Below are positions 37,393-46,338 of a stretch of DNA of 64,000 nt, piece by piece. A program made the position numbers and the translations under genes. Numbering within the stretch: position 1 is the first letter of the stretch; each line of letters begins with the position of its first letter. The notes beneath the pieces are model-generated. The model did not search any database, was not told the origin of the DNA, and worked only from the letters and a program-made list of their open reading frames with translations. Location of the stretch: the NCBI RefSeq assembly GCF_008704555.1, contig NZ_CP023702.1, positions 2,604,001 to 2,668,000 on the forward strand, read 5' to 3'. This stretch comes from Streptomyces nitrosporeus (lineage in GTDB: Bacteria; Actinomycetota; Actinomycetes; Streptomycetales; Streptomycetaceae).

Positions 37393-38976
37393 TCAGAACT
37401 GCAGGGCCCAGGAGTTGATGCGCCCGGTGTCGTAGGTGGCGTTGTCGCCGACCCGGAGCTTCCAGGTGCCGTTGGCCGTCTCCGACGAGGCGTTCACCGT
37501 GTAGGTGGTGATGACGTTGTCGGCGCTGCCGCCGGTGCCGTACGCCTTCAGGTTGTAGACCGAGCCGTCGGGCGCGACCAGGTCGATCCTCAGGTCCCCG
37601 GAGTAGGTGTGGGTGATGTTCACCGGGACGCTCAGCGCGGCGGGGGCGTTGCCGGCGACTCCGGTGACGGTGATCGGTGACTCGACCGTGGCGTTGTCGG
37701 CGATCGTGTAGCCGGTGGTGCTCTCGAACCTGTCACCGGGGGGCGGGGTGGTTCCGCCGGTGCCCACGTACAGCAGCTTGTTGGGCGAGCCGGTGCCCGG
37801 GTTGGTGACCACACCGCTGGTCGCGGCGGCGACGAGGCCCGCGGAGACCTGCGCCGGGGTCTGGCCCGGGTGGTCGGCCAGGTAGAGCGCGGCGGCGCCG
37901 GCCACGTGCGGGCTGGCCATCGACGTACCGGAGATGGTGTTGGTGGCGCTGTCGCCGGTGTTCCACGCCGAAGTGATCGAGGAACCCGGGGCGAATATGT
38001 CCACGATGCTGCCGTAGTTCGAGAAGCTCGAACGGGCGTCGGTGCTGGTCGTGGAGCCGACCGTGATCGCGGCGGCGACCCGGGCGGGAGACTTGGTCGA
38101 CGCGTTGGTGGACTCGTTGCCCGCCGCGACGGCGAAGGTGATGCCGGCGTCGATGGCGCCCTGCACGGCCGCGTCCAGGACGGAGTCCGCGCCCCCGCCG
38201 AGGCTCATGTTGGCGACGGCCGGCTTGACGGCGTTGGCCGCCACCCAGTCGATACCGGCCACGACCTGCTCGGTGGTGCCGGAGCCGCTGTTGTCCAGGA
38301 CCCGGACGCCGACGATCTTCGCCTTCTTGGCCACGCCGTACGAGGCGCCGGCGACGGTGCCCGCGACGTGCGTGCCGTGGCCGTGGCCGTCCTGCGCGAC
38401 GTTGTCGTCGTCGATGGCGTCGTACCCGTTGGAGGCCCGGCCGCCGAAGTCGCTGTGGCTGATGCGCACCCCGGTGTCGATGACGTACGCGGTGACGCCC
38501 TCGCCCGCCTTGTCGGGGTAGGTGTAGCTCTGGTTCAGCGGCAGGGCCGCCTGGTCGATCCGGTCCAGGCCCCAGGACGGCGGCGAGGGCTGGGTGGCCG
38601 AGATGGTGAAGGTGCGGTTCTGGACCACGGACTCGACGGCCGGGTCCGCGGCGAACTTCTTCGCCTGTGCCTCGGACAGCCGGACCGAGTAGCCGTTGAC
38701 CGCCGTGCGGTACGTCTTCTTGATCTTCGCGCCGTACTCGGCGGCGAGGGCCCTGCCCTCGGCCGATCCGGCCTCGGCCGCCGACTCGTCGAGGGTGACG
38801 ATGTAACTGCCGCTGATGGCGCCGGGGACGCCGGCGTTCTCGATCACGCCTTCCGGCGCGTTCGTCGAGGCCAGGGCCGGGAGGGACGCGGCGGTCGTCA
38901 GGGCGAGAGCGGCGCCGGTGAGAACGCTGGTCGCGGCCAGTCTTCGCGCGTAGTGCGCGGGTCGCTTCACTGCCAT
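37393..38976 (-). CDS. Secreted subtilisin-like serine protease (S8) with C-terminal P domain
   Basis: A 527-aa preproprotease. The signal peptide spans residues 1-38 (ALTTAASLPALA). An inhibitor-I9 propeptide (about 55-127; GSYIVTLDES) precedes the subtilase domain, with Asp167 (VIDTGV), His200 (HGHGTHVAG), oxyanion Asn287 (AAGNES) and Ser352 (GTSMASPHVAG). A Thr/Pro linker (GGTTPPPGDRF) leads to a proprotein-convertase P domain (about 415-527; HTYSGDLRIDLVAPDG, GTWKLRVGD, GRINSWAL). Starting at the ATG 38976 gives a proper signal peptide; the frame extends to 39060. It is an extracellular protease acting in protein degradation or maturation. Confidence 0.95.
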   Translation of the reverse strand: MAVKRPAHYARRLAATSVLTGAALALTTAASLPALASTNAPEGVIENAGVPGAISGSYIVTLDESAAEAGSAEGRALAAEYGAKIKKTYRTAVNGYSVRLSEAQAKKFAADPAVESVVQNRTFTISATQPSPPSWGLDRIDQAALPLNQSYTYPDKAGEGVTAYVIDTGVRISHSDFGGRASNGYDAIDDDNVAQDGHGHGTHVAGTVAGASYGVAKKAKIVGVRVLDNSGSGTTEQVVAGIDWVAANAVKPAVANMSLGGGADSVLDAAVQGAIDAGITFAVAAGNESTNASTKSPARVAAAITVGSTTSTDARSSFSNYGSIVDIFAPGSSITSAWNTGDSATNTISGTSMASPHVAGAAALYLADHPGQTPAQVSAGLVAAATSGVVTNPGTGSPNKLLYVGTGGTTPPPGDRFESTTGYTIADNATVESPITVTGVAGNAPAALSVPVNITHTYSGDLRIDLVAPDGSVYNLKAYGTGGSADNVITTYTVNASSETANGTWKLRVGDNATYDTGRINSWALQF

Positions 38977-39388
38977 GGTGAGGGTTCCCTTTCGGTTGCG
39001 GTGCGCGGGTGGGGGATGCACGGGTACGTGCATGTCCCGCATCGCGGTGTGGGGGTGCAAGGGCGTGTGCGTGGGGGGTGCAGGGGTGTCTGCGGGGGCG
39101 ATGTGGGAGGTCCACCCCTACAGCCAACATGGGCATGACAAGTAACCACGTCTTCTCCGCCCACATGTGGCTCCATGCGAGCGGCATGCCCTGCCGACAG
39201 CGAAAGATTGGCCGATCCACAGGAATCGCACAAGGGCGCACCTCGCCCGGCCGCACGCTCTCCACCCGCCCGCCATCCGGTCATCCGCCCGCGCCCCCCA
39301 CCGTCCGCCACCCGGGACCCGGCCCGCGAAACCGCCCCCGGCCTGGGCGTTCTCCCGCCCGACCGGCCGCCGGCCCGGGAGCACCGGT

Positions 39389-39424
39389 GTCCTGTCAGCG
39401 GGCGGCGCAACCCGCTGACAGGAC
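39389..39424. repeat. 14-bp perfect inverted repeat inside a divergent promoter gap
   Basis: GTCCTGTCAGCGGG and CCCGCTGACAGGAC flank an 8-nt loop. It resembles a terminator, yet neither flanking gene ends here, so it may instead be an operator or end an unannotated transcript. Confidence 0.6.
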
Positions 39425-39559
39425 GCGCGAATTCATCACGGTGTTACGAACGGCGGCCACCGCCACCGGCCGGCGGCAAACCTGACGTCCCGTCAGTGTG
39501 CTGGGGAGGCACGCCCTTCCGCTCCCGCGCGCCGCTGCCTCCCCGGCACGGTTCTTCCT

Positions 39560-39565
39560 TACCTT
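39560..39565 (+). promoter_or_regulatory. -10 element for a leaderless GH65 mRNA
   Basis: TACCTT lies 6 nt before the GTG at 39572, and there is no Shine-Dalgarno sequence. Confidence 0.45.
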
Positions 39566-39571
39566 CGTACG

Positions 39572-42166
39572 GTGAGCCTCAAGCGCATCCCCCTTCTCAC
39601 GTCCCTGGTGGCCGGCGCGCTGATCGCCCCGCTGCCCCCGCTCTCCCACGCCGCCGCACCGCCCGCTCCCCCGGTACCCGTGTGCGGCGGGACCGGGGCC
39701 ACGGACGCGTCCTGGAACCGCTCGTCCACCGTCTTCGGCGAGGCCGGGGGCTACGACCCCTACGTCGGCAACGGCTACCTGGGCCACCGGGTCCCGCCCG
39801 CCGGAGCCGGATACGCGTCGACCGGCCGGAAGACGGGCTGGCCCCTCTACACCCCGCACTACGACGGCGCCTTCGTCGCCGGGCTGTACGCCCGCGACGG
39901 GGATCTCGCCGGGGGGCGGGAGATGGTCGCCGCCCTCCCCAGCTGGACCACCCTGGACGTACGTGTCGGCCGGGAGACGTACGGCACCGGGACACCGGCC
40001 GGGCGCGTCTCGCGCTATCGCCAGACCCTGGGCCTGCGGTGCGGTGTCGTGGTCACCTCGCTGCGCTGGACGACCGCCGACGGCCGCGCCACGGACCTGA
40101 CGTACGAGGTCGTCGCCGACCGCTCCGACGTGCACGCCGGTGCCGTCCGGCTGCGGATGACCCCGCACTGGAGCGGTACGGCGACGGTCACCGGGCGGCT
40201 GGACGAGCGCGGGGCGCGCCGGGTCGCCGTCGCGGACGACGGCACGTTCGAGACCCTGGGGACGGGCACGGAGGGCGCGGTCGTCCAGAGGGGCAGCGGG
40301 GCCGGCGCGCACACCGTCCGGGTCGCGGCGGGACGTTCGTACACCTTCGAGAAGTACGTCGGTGTCGACACGGCGCTCACCTCGCGGGACCCGCGGGCCT
40401 CCGCCCGGGCCGCCGCCCGGCGCGCGGAGCGGCGCGGCTGGTCCGGCGTCCTCGACGACAACGCGGCGGCCTGGCGGGCCGCCTGGGCCGCCGGCGTCGA
40501 GGTGAAGGGCGGCGGTGACCTGACGGGCCTGCTGCGGGCCGCGCAGTACGGGCTGCTGGCCTCCACCCGCCCCGGGGCCTCCGAAAGCATCGCCCCGGCG
40601 GGCCTGACCAGCGACAACTACGCGGGAATGATCTTCTGGGACGCGGAGACCTGGATGTTCCCGGGCCTGCTCGCCACCCGCCCCGAGCTGGCCCGGTCCG
40701 TCGTCGAGTACCGCTACCGCACCCGTCACGCGGCCCGCGCCAACGCCGAGAAGCTGGGCTACGAGGGCCTGTTCTATCCCTGGACCAGTGCGAGCAGGGG
40801 CCGGCTGGACTCCGAGTGCCAGAGCTGGGACCCGCCGCACTGCCTGACCCAGAACCACCTCCAGGGCGATATCGCGCTGGCCGTCTGGCAGTACTACCTG
40901 GCCACCGGCGACCGGGACTGGCTGGCGGAGCGCGGCTGGCCGCTGCTCAGGGGGATCGCCGGCTTCTGGCGGTCGCGGGTCACCGCCAACGCGGACGGCA
41001 GCTACTCGGTGAACGACGTCGCGGGCCCGGACGAGTACAGCAACGGCGTCGACGACGCCGTGTTCACCAACGCGGTCGCGGCCACCGCCCTGCGCCACGC
41101 CACCCGCGCCGCCGGTCTGCTCGGCGAGAGCGCCCCCGAGGACTGGGCCCGGATCGCCGACGGGCTCCGCATCCCGTACGACCCGGAGCGGAAGATCTTC
41201 CTCCAGTACGCCGGGTACAACGGCTCGACCATCAAGCAGGCCGACACGGTACTGCTGGTGTATCCGCTGGAGTGGCCGATGGAGGAGGGCGCCGCCGCCG
41301 CGACCCTCGACCACTACGCGGCCCGCACCGACCCGGACGGGCCCGCGATGACGGACTCGGTGCACGCGGTCGACGCGGCGGCCATCGGGGCGCCGGGCTG
41401 TTCGACGTACACCTATCTCCAGCGCTCCGTACGGCCGTTCACACGCGGCCCGTACGACCTGTTCTCCGAGGCGCGCGGCGAGAAGTCGGGCGCCGGGGAC
41501 CCGCTGTCCGGCTTCCCAGCCGAGGACTTCCTCACCGGCAAGGGCGGCTTCCTCCAGGTGTTCACGCACGGCCTGACCGGGCTGCGGCTCCGGGAGGACG
41601 GCGTACGGCTCGACCCGCTGCTGCCGCCGCAGCTGGGCGAGGGCGTCGAACTGACCGGGCTGCGCTACCGGGGGCGTACCTACGACGTGTCGATCGGAGC
41701 CCGGACGACGACGGTCCGGCTGACGGCCGGTGACCCGTTCACGGTCCACACCCCGGCCGGGCCGCGCCGCCTGGCGGACACCCTGACCCTGCCGACCCGC
41801 CGTCCCGACCTCGCCCCGACCCCGGACGCGGCCCGGTGCCGGCCGGCGACGGCGAGCTCCGAGACACCGGGCCTGTACGCGGAGGCGGCGGTGGACGGCA
41901 GCCCGGCGACCGCCTGGGCGCCGGCCGGGGGGACGGGCACGCTGACGGTGGACCTGGAACGGCGGGTGCGGGTCACGTCCCTCTCCCCCGTGTGGACGGA
42001 CGTCGCCCCGGCCTCCCACACCCTGGAGACCTCGCCGGACGGACGGACCTGGCGGCCCTTCCGGGCCGGGGACGTGGCCCGGAAGGTGCGTGTGACGGTC
42101 ACGTCCGAGGACCCGGAGAAGCCGGCGGGAGTGACCGGACTGACCGCCGGTACGGAGGAGGGCTGA
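39572..42166 (+). CDS. Secreted GH65-like glycosidase/phosphorylase with C-terminal discoidin-like domain
   Basis: An 864-aa protein with a signal peptide (residues 1-28). The N-terminal GH65 beta-sandwich covers about 45-270 (GNGYLGHR, the usual opening motif), and the (alpha/alpha)6 barrel about 320-650 (MIFWDAETWMFP, NVAGPDEY-like motif NDVAGPDEYSNG with Glu488 as the likely general acid, YNGSTIKQADTVLLVYPL). A short C-terminal GH65 domain precedes an F5/8-type C module (about 750-860; ASSETPGLYAEAAVDGSPAT, LETSPDGRTW). GH65 enzymes act on trehalose, kojibiose, nigerose or similar glucosides by hydrolysis or phosphorolysis. The substrate is not evident, but secretion and the carbohydrate-binding-type module suggest an extracellular polymer. 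Confidence 0.9.
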   Translation: MSLKRIPLLTSLVAGALIAPLPPLSHAAAPPAPPVPVCGGTGATDASWNRSSTVFGEAGGYDPYVGNGYLGHRVPPAGAGYASTGRKTGWPLYTPHYDGAFVAGLYARDGDLAGGREMVAALPSWTTLDVRVGRETYGTGTPAGRVSRYRQTLGLRCGVVVTSLRWTTADGRATDLTYEVVADRSDVHAGAVRLRMTPHWSGTATVTGRLDERGARRVAVADDGTFETLGTGTEGAVVQRGSGAGAHTVRVAAGRSYTFEKYVGVDTALTSRDPRASARAAARRAERRGWSGVLDDNAAAWRAAWAAGVEVKGGGDLTGLLRAAQYGLLASTRPGASESIAPAGLTSDNYAGMIFWDAETWMFPGLLATRPELARSVVEYRYRTRHAARANAEKLGYEGLFYPWTSASRGRLDSECQSWDPPHCLTQNHLQGDIALAVWQYYLATGDRDWLAERGWPLLRGIAGFWRSRVTANADGSYSVNDVAGPDEYSNGVDDAVFTNAVAATALRHATRAAGLLGESAPEDWARIADGLRIPYDPERKIFLQYAGYNGSTIKQADTVLLVYPLEWPMEEGAAAATLDHYAARTDPDGPAMTDSVHAVDAAAIGAPGCSTYTYLQRSVRPFTRGPYDLFSEARGEKSGAGDPLSGFPAEDFLTGKGGFLQVFTHGLTGLRLREDGVRLDPLLPPQLGEGVELTGLRYRGRTYDVSIGARTTTVRLTAGDPFTVHTPAGPRRLADTLTLPTRRPDLAPTPDAARCRPATASSETPGLYAEAAVDGSPATAWAPAGGTGTLTVDLERRVRVTSLSPVWTDVAPASHTLETSPDGRTWRPFRAGDVARKVRVTVTSEDPEKPAGVTGLTAGTEEG

Positions 42167-42180
42167 GGAGGACCGGCGGA

Positions 42181-42275
42181 GCGGCCGGGTTCCTGGGGGC
42201 AGGAGGCGGGCCGGGTTCCTGGGGCAGGACGCGGCCGGGGGTGGTGGGGCGGGAGGCGGGCCGGGGGTGTCCGGC
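42181..42275. repeat. G-rich imperfect tandem repeats after the GH65 gene
   Basis: GGCCGGGTTCCTGGGG with an adjacent CAGGA occurs twice in succession (about 42183 and 42209), followed by GGGGTGGTGGGGCGGG. No gene is present. It may act as part of a transcription end. Confidence 0.6.
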
Positions 42276-42296
42276 GCCCCGGCCCGGCGGGGCGGT

Positions 42297-42968
42297 TCAC
42301 CAGTCGATGTGCGCCTCGATCCACTTCTCCAGCGCCTCCCGGTCACCCTCGGGCGGCAGTCCGGGAGCGCAGTCGAGCGGGGTGCAGGAGAGCTGCAGGT
42401 GGGTGAGGTAGCCGTAGGGCCCGTTGTCGGCGCACGGTCCGAGTACCAGGGCGTGGGCCGGGGTGCGCCAGACACGATGGGTCAGCGGCGGCCCGGTGAC
42501 CACGGACGCGGACGAGACCGCACTCCGCTCGGGCCCCGCCCCCAGGTGCTCGGACACGGCCCGTGCCGCCGCTTCGAGCACCCTCTCGCAGTCCTCGGCG
42601 GTGCAGTTCTCCCGCGCCTTCCAGCCCGGCAACCCCCTCCAGGTGTCCATGTACGGGCCCAGCCAGGCCCCGCCGTCCTCGTAGCCGTCGTCCGGGTCGT
42701 GCGGGTGCATCTCGCCGAAGACGAGGAACCGCCGGGCGTCCGGGTACCCGAACGGTTCGTATCCGTCGACGCACACCACATGCCCGTGCCCGGTGAGAAG
42801 CGAGTCGCAGACCGCTTCGTGTTCCCAGGCCCACCCGCGCCGCCGTACCTCCGCGTCGACGGCGTCGTCGTCACCGTGGAAACAGACCCCGGTGGGCAGG
42901 GCGACGAACTCGGCGACGGCTTCGGTGGTCAACTCGCGGTGAGCCAGGGCGTGTACGGGGTACGGCAT
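42297..42968 (-). CDS. Conserved-looking hypothetical protein
   Basis: A 223-aa soluble protein with no signal peptide and no family I recognise. It is rich in acidic residues and aromatics, with features such as YDDGY-like PDDGYEDGGAWLGPY, GHGHVVCVDGYEPFGYP and six cysteines (for example ENCTAEDCE). Third-position G/C bias is normal for the genome, which supports coding. A minus-strand TAGGCT ends 6 nt before the ATG at 42968, the same arrangement as at mshB, so the mRNA is probably leaderless. It is convergent with the GH65 gene. Confidence 0.75.
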   Translation of the reverse strand: MPYPVHALAHRELTTEAVAEFVALPTGVCFHGDDDAVDAEVRRRGWAWEHEAVCDSLLTGHGHVVCVDGYEPFGYPDARRFLVFGEMHPHDPDDGYEDGGAWLGPYMDTWRGLPGWKARENCTAEDCERVLEAAARAVSEHLGAGPERSAVSSASVVTGPPLTHRVWRTPAHALVLGPCADNGPYGYLTHLQLSCTPLDCAPGLPPEGDREALEKWIEAHIDW

Positions 42969-43021
42969 CGGGTCAGCCTACGGCCCGCCGGGGCGAGGGT
43001 GTACGCGCCCCCGCCCCGGGC

Positions 43022-43091
43022 ACGGGTGCGGGGCGGGTGCGGGTGCGGGTGCGGGTGCGGGGCGGGTGCAGGTGCGGGTGCGGGTGCGGGG
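43022..43091. repeat. GGGTGC/TGCGGG hexamer repeat tract
   Basis: About eleven near-perfect hexamers (GGGTGCGGGTGC...) with small interruptions, immediately after the stop codon of the lipoprotein gene on the minus strand. Likely to vary in copy number through slippage. Confidence 0.85.
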
Positions 43092-43092
43092 G

Positions 43093-43881
43093 TCAGCCCA
43101 GCTTGGCGGCCTGCGCTTCGATGACGGCGGTCGGCTGCCCGTACGCCTCGCCCCGGGCGACGGACGCGATGTTGAAGGACGAGAACCCCGCGAGGGTGGT
43201 GCCCTGCCGGAAGACGACGACCTTGGTGTCGGCGGCCGTGCCGTCCGACTTCGTCGCCACCGTCCAGGCCACGGCGTCCTCACCGACGGCGAGCTTCTCC
43301 TCGCTGATGCCGGTGATGTGCTGCTCCTCCCCGTCGGCCGTCATGGTGAAGCCGCCGGCGCACTTCCCACCGGCCTCGCGCAGCGCGGCGAGGCTCTGTT
43401 CGGCACCGTCGGCGTCGTAGGACCACAGCGAGGTCATCGTCTTGGTGATGTCGAGCGAGTCGATCGTCGCCTCCTCGGCCTCCTTCTCCGTCATGCCGGC
43501 GAGTTCCTCGACGGAGGGCATGCCCTTCCCGGCCGCCTCGGTCTCGTGGACGACGAGCCGCTGGACGCTCGCCACCGGCTCGCCGGCCGGCAGGGACGTG
43601 AGCACCCGGGCGACGGGCTCGCACTCGGCCCTCTCCGCGGAGACGGAATTCGGGTCGGACACCTCGCCCTTGCCCGGCTCCCCGACCTCATGGCCTTCCA
43701 CGTCACCCTCGGTGACCATCAGCTTCGCCAACTCGTCGGCGGTGAGCGCCTTCGCCGCGGTCTTCCCGGGCCCGGGGGCGCCCTTCGCCGGAGCGTCCCC
43801 GCTGCCCTGCGAGCCGCCCCCACAGGCGGTGACCAGCAACGCGAGCGAGATCGCGGAAGCGGAAAGGACGCTACGACGCAT
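43093..43881 (-). CDS. Putative secreted lipoprotein, unknown function
   Basis: A 262-aa protein with signal peptide MRRSVLSASAISLALLVTA and lipobox Cys20, then a Gly/Ser/Pro linker and a mixed alpha/beta mature region (ALTADELAKLMVTEGDVEGH, KMVVVFRQGTT-like DTKVVVFRQGTT). Sequence such as AVAWTVATKSDGTAADTK suggests a PknH-sensor-like or LppX-like extracellular fold, but I cannot assign it. The frame is open to 43953; ATG 43881 is chosen because it begins the lipoprotein signal. The upstream Shine-Dalgarno sequence is weak. Confidence 0.75.
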   Translation of the reverse strand: MRRSVLSASAISLALLVTACGGGSQGSGDAPAKGAPGPGKTAAKALTADELAKLMVTEGDVEGHEVGEPGKGEVSDPNSVSAERAECEPVARVLTSLPAGEPVASVQRLVVHETEAAGKGMPSVEELAGMTEKEAEEATIDSLDITKTMTSLWSYDADGAEQSLAALREAGGKCAGGFTMTADGEEQHITGISEEKLAVGEDAVAWTVATKSDGTAADTKVVVFRQGTTLAGFSSFNIASVARGEAYGQPTAVIEAQAAKLG

Positions 43882-44558
43882 GGCAACTGCTCGCACTACG
43901 GGTCTCCCTGAACTCACACCCCACGCCCGATGGCGCGGAGCCTTCATGATCAAGACCCTTGTGTCCGGAGCAGGGTTGTACCCGCGGCCAGGAAATGATC
44001 ATGCGAGGGGCCGCGCCGGCCGGCCCCGTCAGCCGGATCCGTCCTCACCCTGCACCCCGTGCCCTGTGCACCGTGGCCGCCGGGTGCCACAGCCACCGGG
44101 TGCCCGTGGCCGGCAGCCCTCCCGGTGCCCTGCCGACGGCTTCCCGCCATCCGGCGTCGCAGCCACTCGTGACCGCCGCGCCGGGGCATCCGCCCACCGG
44201 CGCGGCGGATCGGGGGCCAGGCGTACGGCCCCCTCACGGGCGTCTTCCGCGGGAGACCTCGGCAGAACGGTCCCGGACCTCCCAGGAGTTCGGCCCCGCC
44301 TGGGGCCGAACGGCCCCTCACGGACCACTCCGTCAACTCGTCTCCCCACACGGCGTGTTCACCTTTCCCCAGTAGGAGGTGCGGCGTTTAGATAAGGGCT
44401 GGTCCACTGGCCCCCTCACTCCTCTCGAGAGCAACCACCCGCTGGGACACGGCTGTCCGCACCGCCTGCCACGTCAGGGGGAAGCACGTGCCGTCGGTCG
44501 CCCTCTCGTTCCGGAGCATCCCTCAGGGCTCGGCCCCGTACTCAAGGAGCACAACCAG
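43882..44558. other. Long gene-free gap upstream of the ricin-B lectin gene
   Basis: About 680 nt with open frames on both strands but no codon bias or recognisable protein in any of them. It should hold the divergent promoters of the lipoprotein and lectin genes. A purine-rich AGTAGGAGGTGCGGCG at 44371-44386 looks like a ribosome binding site but leads to no convincing frame. Confidence 0.45.
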
Positions 44559-45593
44559 ATGTCAGAGTTGCCGAAGCGAAACGTCGCCGGGCGCATCAAC
44601 TCACAGCCGGCCGGACCCGCTCGAAGCAACGACGCGGCAAAACTGGATTCCGCCCGTGCGGCGCTCGCCCGTGCCATCGCGGCGCATCAAGCCGAGAACC
44701 CCGGAAGCTCCGAGGACGCCGAGAACGCCGAGACCGAGGCGGACCGGAACGCACCGGGGCAGCGCCTCGCGGCCCCGGGCTCCCCGCACTCCTCCGGACA
44801 GCCGGCCGATGAGGCACCTCCGGCCACTTCCCCCCGCCGCCGGGTGTTCCCACGGAACAGGAGATGGGCCCTGGTGGCGGCCGCCGGCGCGGCGGTCGTC
44901 GCCGTCGTCGTGGGGGTGGCCGTCACGGTCGGCGGAGGCTCCGACAGCTCCGGCCACCGGGCGGACGCCCCCGCCGAAGGACTCATAGGGTCCGACGACG
45001 GGGGCAGAGGGGCCGGGGAACGGTCGCCGCTGCCGGGAGTCACGGACGCGGAGCCGACAGCCTCCTCCTCCGCCTCCCCCACCTCGTCGTCGTCGAGCGA
45101 GAGCGCCCGGGACACGCCCCGGCCGGACGAGAGCGCCACCTCCGCGAAGCCCGGCTCGTCGCGGGCCGCGGACACCCCCGGACCGGACAGCGCCGTACAA
45201 CCGGACAACGGCGACCCCGGCGGCCCGGCCGCGGGGAGCGGCGGCCCGCTGGTCGTCGAAGCCTCGGGCAAATGCCTGACCGGCACCGGGGCGGGATCAC
45301 AACTCGTGGCATCCGCCTGCGACGGCTCCGCCGGCCAGTCCTGGAGCTCCGGACCCGACGGCAGCCTGCGCCAGGGCGGCCTCTGCGCGACCCTCACCGG
45401 GACCGAGGACCGCACCCCGGTCGTCCTGACCACCTGCGACCAGTCCGCCACCCAGCGAATCGGCCTCTCCGGGACGGCGCTGGTGGCCGGGTCGAACGGC
45501 AAATGCCTGGATCTCTTCGGAGGTGCGAGCGGCACCCAGATAGTGCTCTGGGAATGCAACGGCCGTGACAACCAGCGCTGGCGTACCGCCTGA
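44559..45593 (+). CDS. Membrane-anchored ricin-B-type lectin domain protein
   Basis: A 344-aa protein. Residues 1-105 are hydrophilic and cytoplasmic, one helix follows at about 107-127 (WALVAAAGAAVVAVVVGVAV), then a Ser/Pro/Asp-rich extracellular linker of about 90 residues and a C-terminal ricin B-type (RICIN) trefoil at about 225-344: GKCLTGTGAGSQLV, CDGSAGQSWS, GKCLDLFGGASGTQIVLWEC and the final QxW motif NQRW. The domain binds sugars, so this may be a cell-surface carbohydrate sensor or tether. AAGGAG precedes the ATG at 44559; the frame opens at 44379, but the extra part lacks coding character. Monocistronic. Confidence 0.85.
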   Translation: MSELPKRNVAGRINSQPAGPARSNDAAKLDSARAALARAIAAHQAENPGSSEDAENAETEADRNAPGQRLAAPGSPHSSGQPADEAPPATSPRRRVFPRNRRWALVAAAGAAVVAVVVGVAVTVGGGSDSSGHRADAPAEGLIGSDDGGRGAGERSPLPGVTDAEPTASSSASPTSSSSSESARDTPRPDESATSAKPGSSRAADTPGPDSAVQPDNGDPGGPAAGSGGPLVVEASGKCLTGTGAGSQLVASACDGSAGQSWSSGPDGSLRQGGLCATLTGTEDRTPVVLTTCDQSATQRIGLSGTALVAGSNGKCLDLFGGASGTQIVLWECNGRDNQRWRTA

Positions 45594-46000
45594 TCTTCCG
45601 ACCGCCTGACCGCGCTGTACGTGTCCGGGCTCCGGGAGGCCACACGGCCGCGGAACCGCGAGCCCGGGCGGGGCGGGGCCGACGGGCCGTCCGGAGGGGC
45701 CGACGGACGGCCGTCCGGAGGAGCGGAGGGCCACCCCGCAGGACCCGGCGGGCACCGGCGGTACCGGTGCCCCCGGAAGGAAACGGCTGCCCTCGGACGT
45801 TCACCGAAGACCGGCCCGCGCCGGGCGGCGAAAGGGCTGGTGCGCGGGGCCGGCGGGACCGGGTACCGTCTTTGTCATGTTCTTCCAGACGCCGATTCAC
45901 GAGTGAGAGCGTGATGGGCCTCTGCTGACGTCCTTCGATGTCATCGCCCGTCCCCACCGATGAATCCGCAGATCACCTCACATCATGACCGGGAGAGCCC
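45594..46000. other. Gap between lectin and DUF6243 genes
   Basis: Contains repeats of GGGGCCGACGG(A/C) near 45675-45715, the hairpin at 45750-45772 and, near its right end, the promoter of the next gene, for which no clear hexamers were found. No gene supported. Confidence 0.45.
45750..45772 (+). terminator. Probable terminator of the lectin gene
   Basis: A perfect 9-bp stem GGGCACCGG / CCGGTGCCC with a 5-nt loop, about 157 nt after the stop codon. Confidence 0.5.
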
Positions 46001-46216
46001 GTGACCGACAGCAAGAACATCAACAACCCCGTGGGCCAGGGCGGAGGCCAGCGCAAGAGGCTGTCCCGCGCCGAACGGCAGAACAACGGCCCGCACCGCA
46101 ACCGCGACCGCCAGGACGCAGCCGACCGGAAGGCGGAGCTGGTGCGCAAGATGCGCGAGAAGGCCGGCACGGCCGGGAGCACCGGGCAGACGGACCAGGA
46201 CACCGCACAGAGCTGA
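46001..46216 (+). CDS. Small DUF6243-like basic protein
   Basis: A 71-aa, highly hydrophilic and basic protein (MTDSKNINNPVGQGGGQRKR..., LSRAERQNNGPHRN), with no membrane segment. It resembles DUF6243 proteins, small conserved actinobacterial proteins of unknown role. The GTG start has GGGAG 5 nt upstream. It is convergent with the helicase gene. The composition suggests nucleic-acid or ribosome binding, but that is only inference. Confidence 0.75.
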   Translation: MTDSKNINNPVGQGGGQRKRLSRAERQNNGPHRNRDRQDAADRKAELVRKMREKAGTAGSTGQTDQDTAQS

Positions 46217-46338
46217 CGCACCGCCGCCGCGAGGCGGCACCGTACAGAGGCAGGGCGGTACCGCACGAGGACAGAGCGGCACCGCAGGTCACCACGGGGG
46301 TGCCTCCTTCCGCGGACCGGTTGCGGACCTGAGGCGCC

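Larger units (their letters stand above)
38977..39571. other. Divergent control region between subtilase and GH65 genes
   Basis: About 595 nt with promoters for both genes. On the minus strand TTGTCA (39143-39138) followed 15 nt later by TAGGGG is a possible subtilase promoter. A G-rich stretch at 39005-39115 has repeated GTGGGGGGTGCA-like units. The region also holds a perfect inverted repeat (39389-39424) and a smaller one, CTGACG..CGTCAG, at 39482-39496. No gene is supported. Confidence 0.5.

Noticed and set aside
43959..44375. Open frames on both strands in the gap before the lectin gene
   Set aside because: No ribosome binding site, no family and low-complexity composition.
46217..46338. 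Direct repeats GCGGCACCG/GCGGTACCG between convergent genes
   Set aside because: Only three short spaced copies without spacer regularity; not a CRISPR array, probably part of a transcription-end region.
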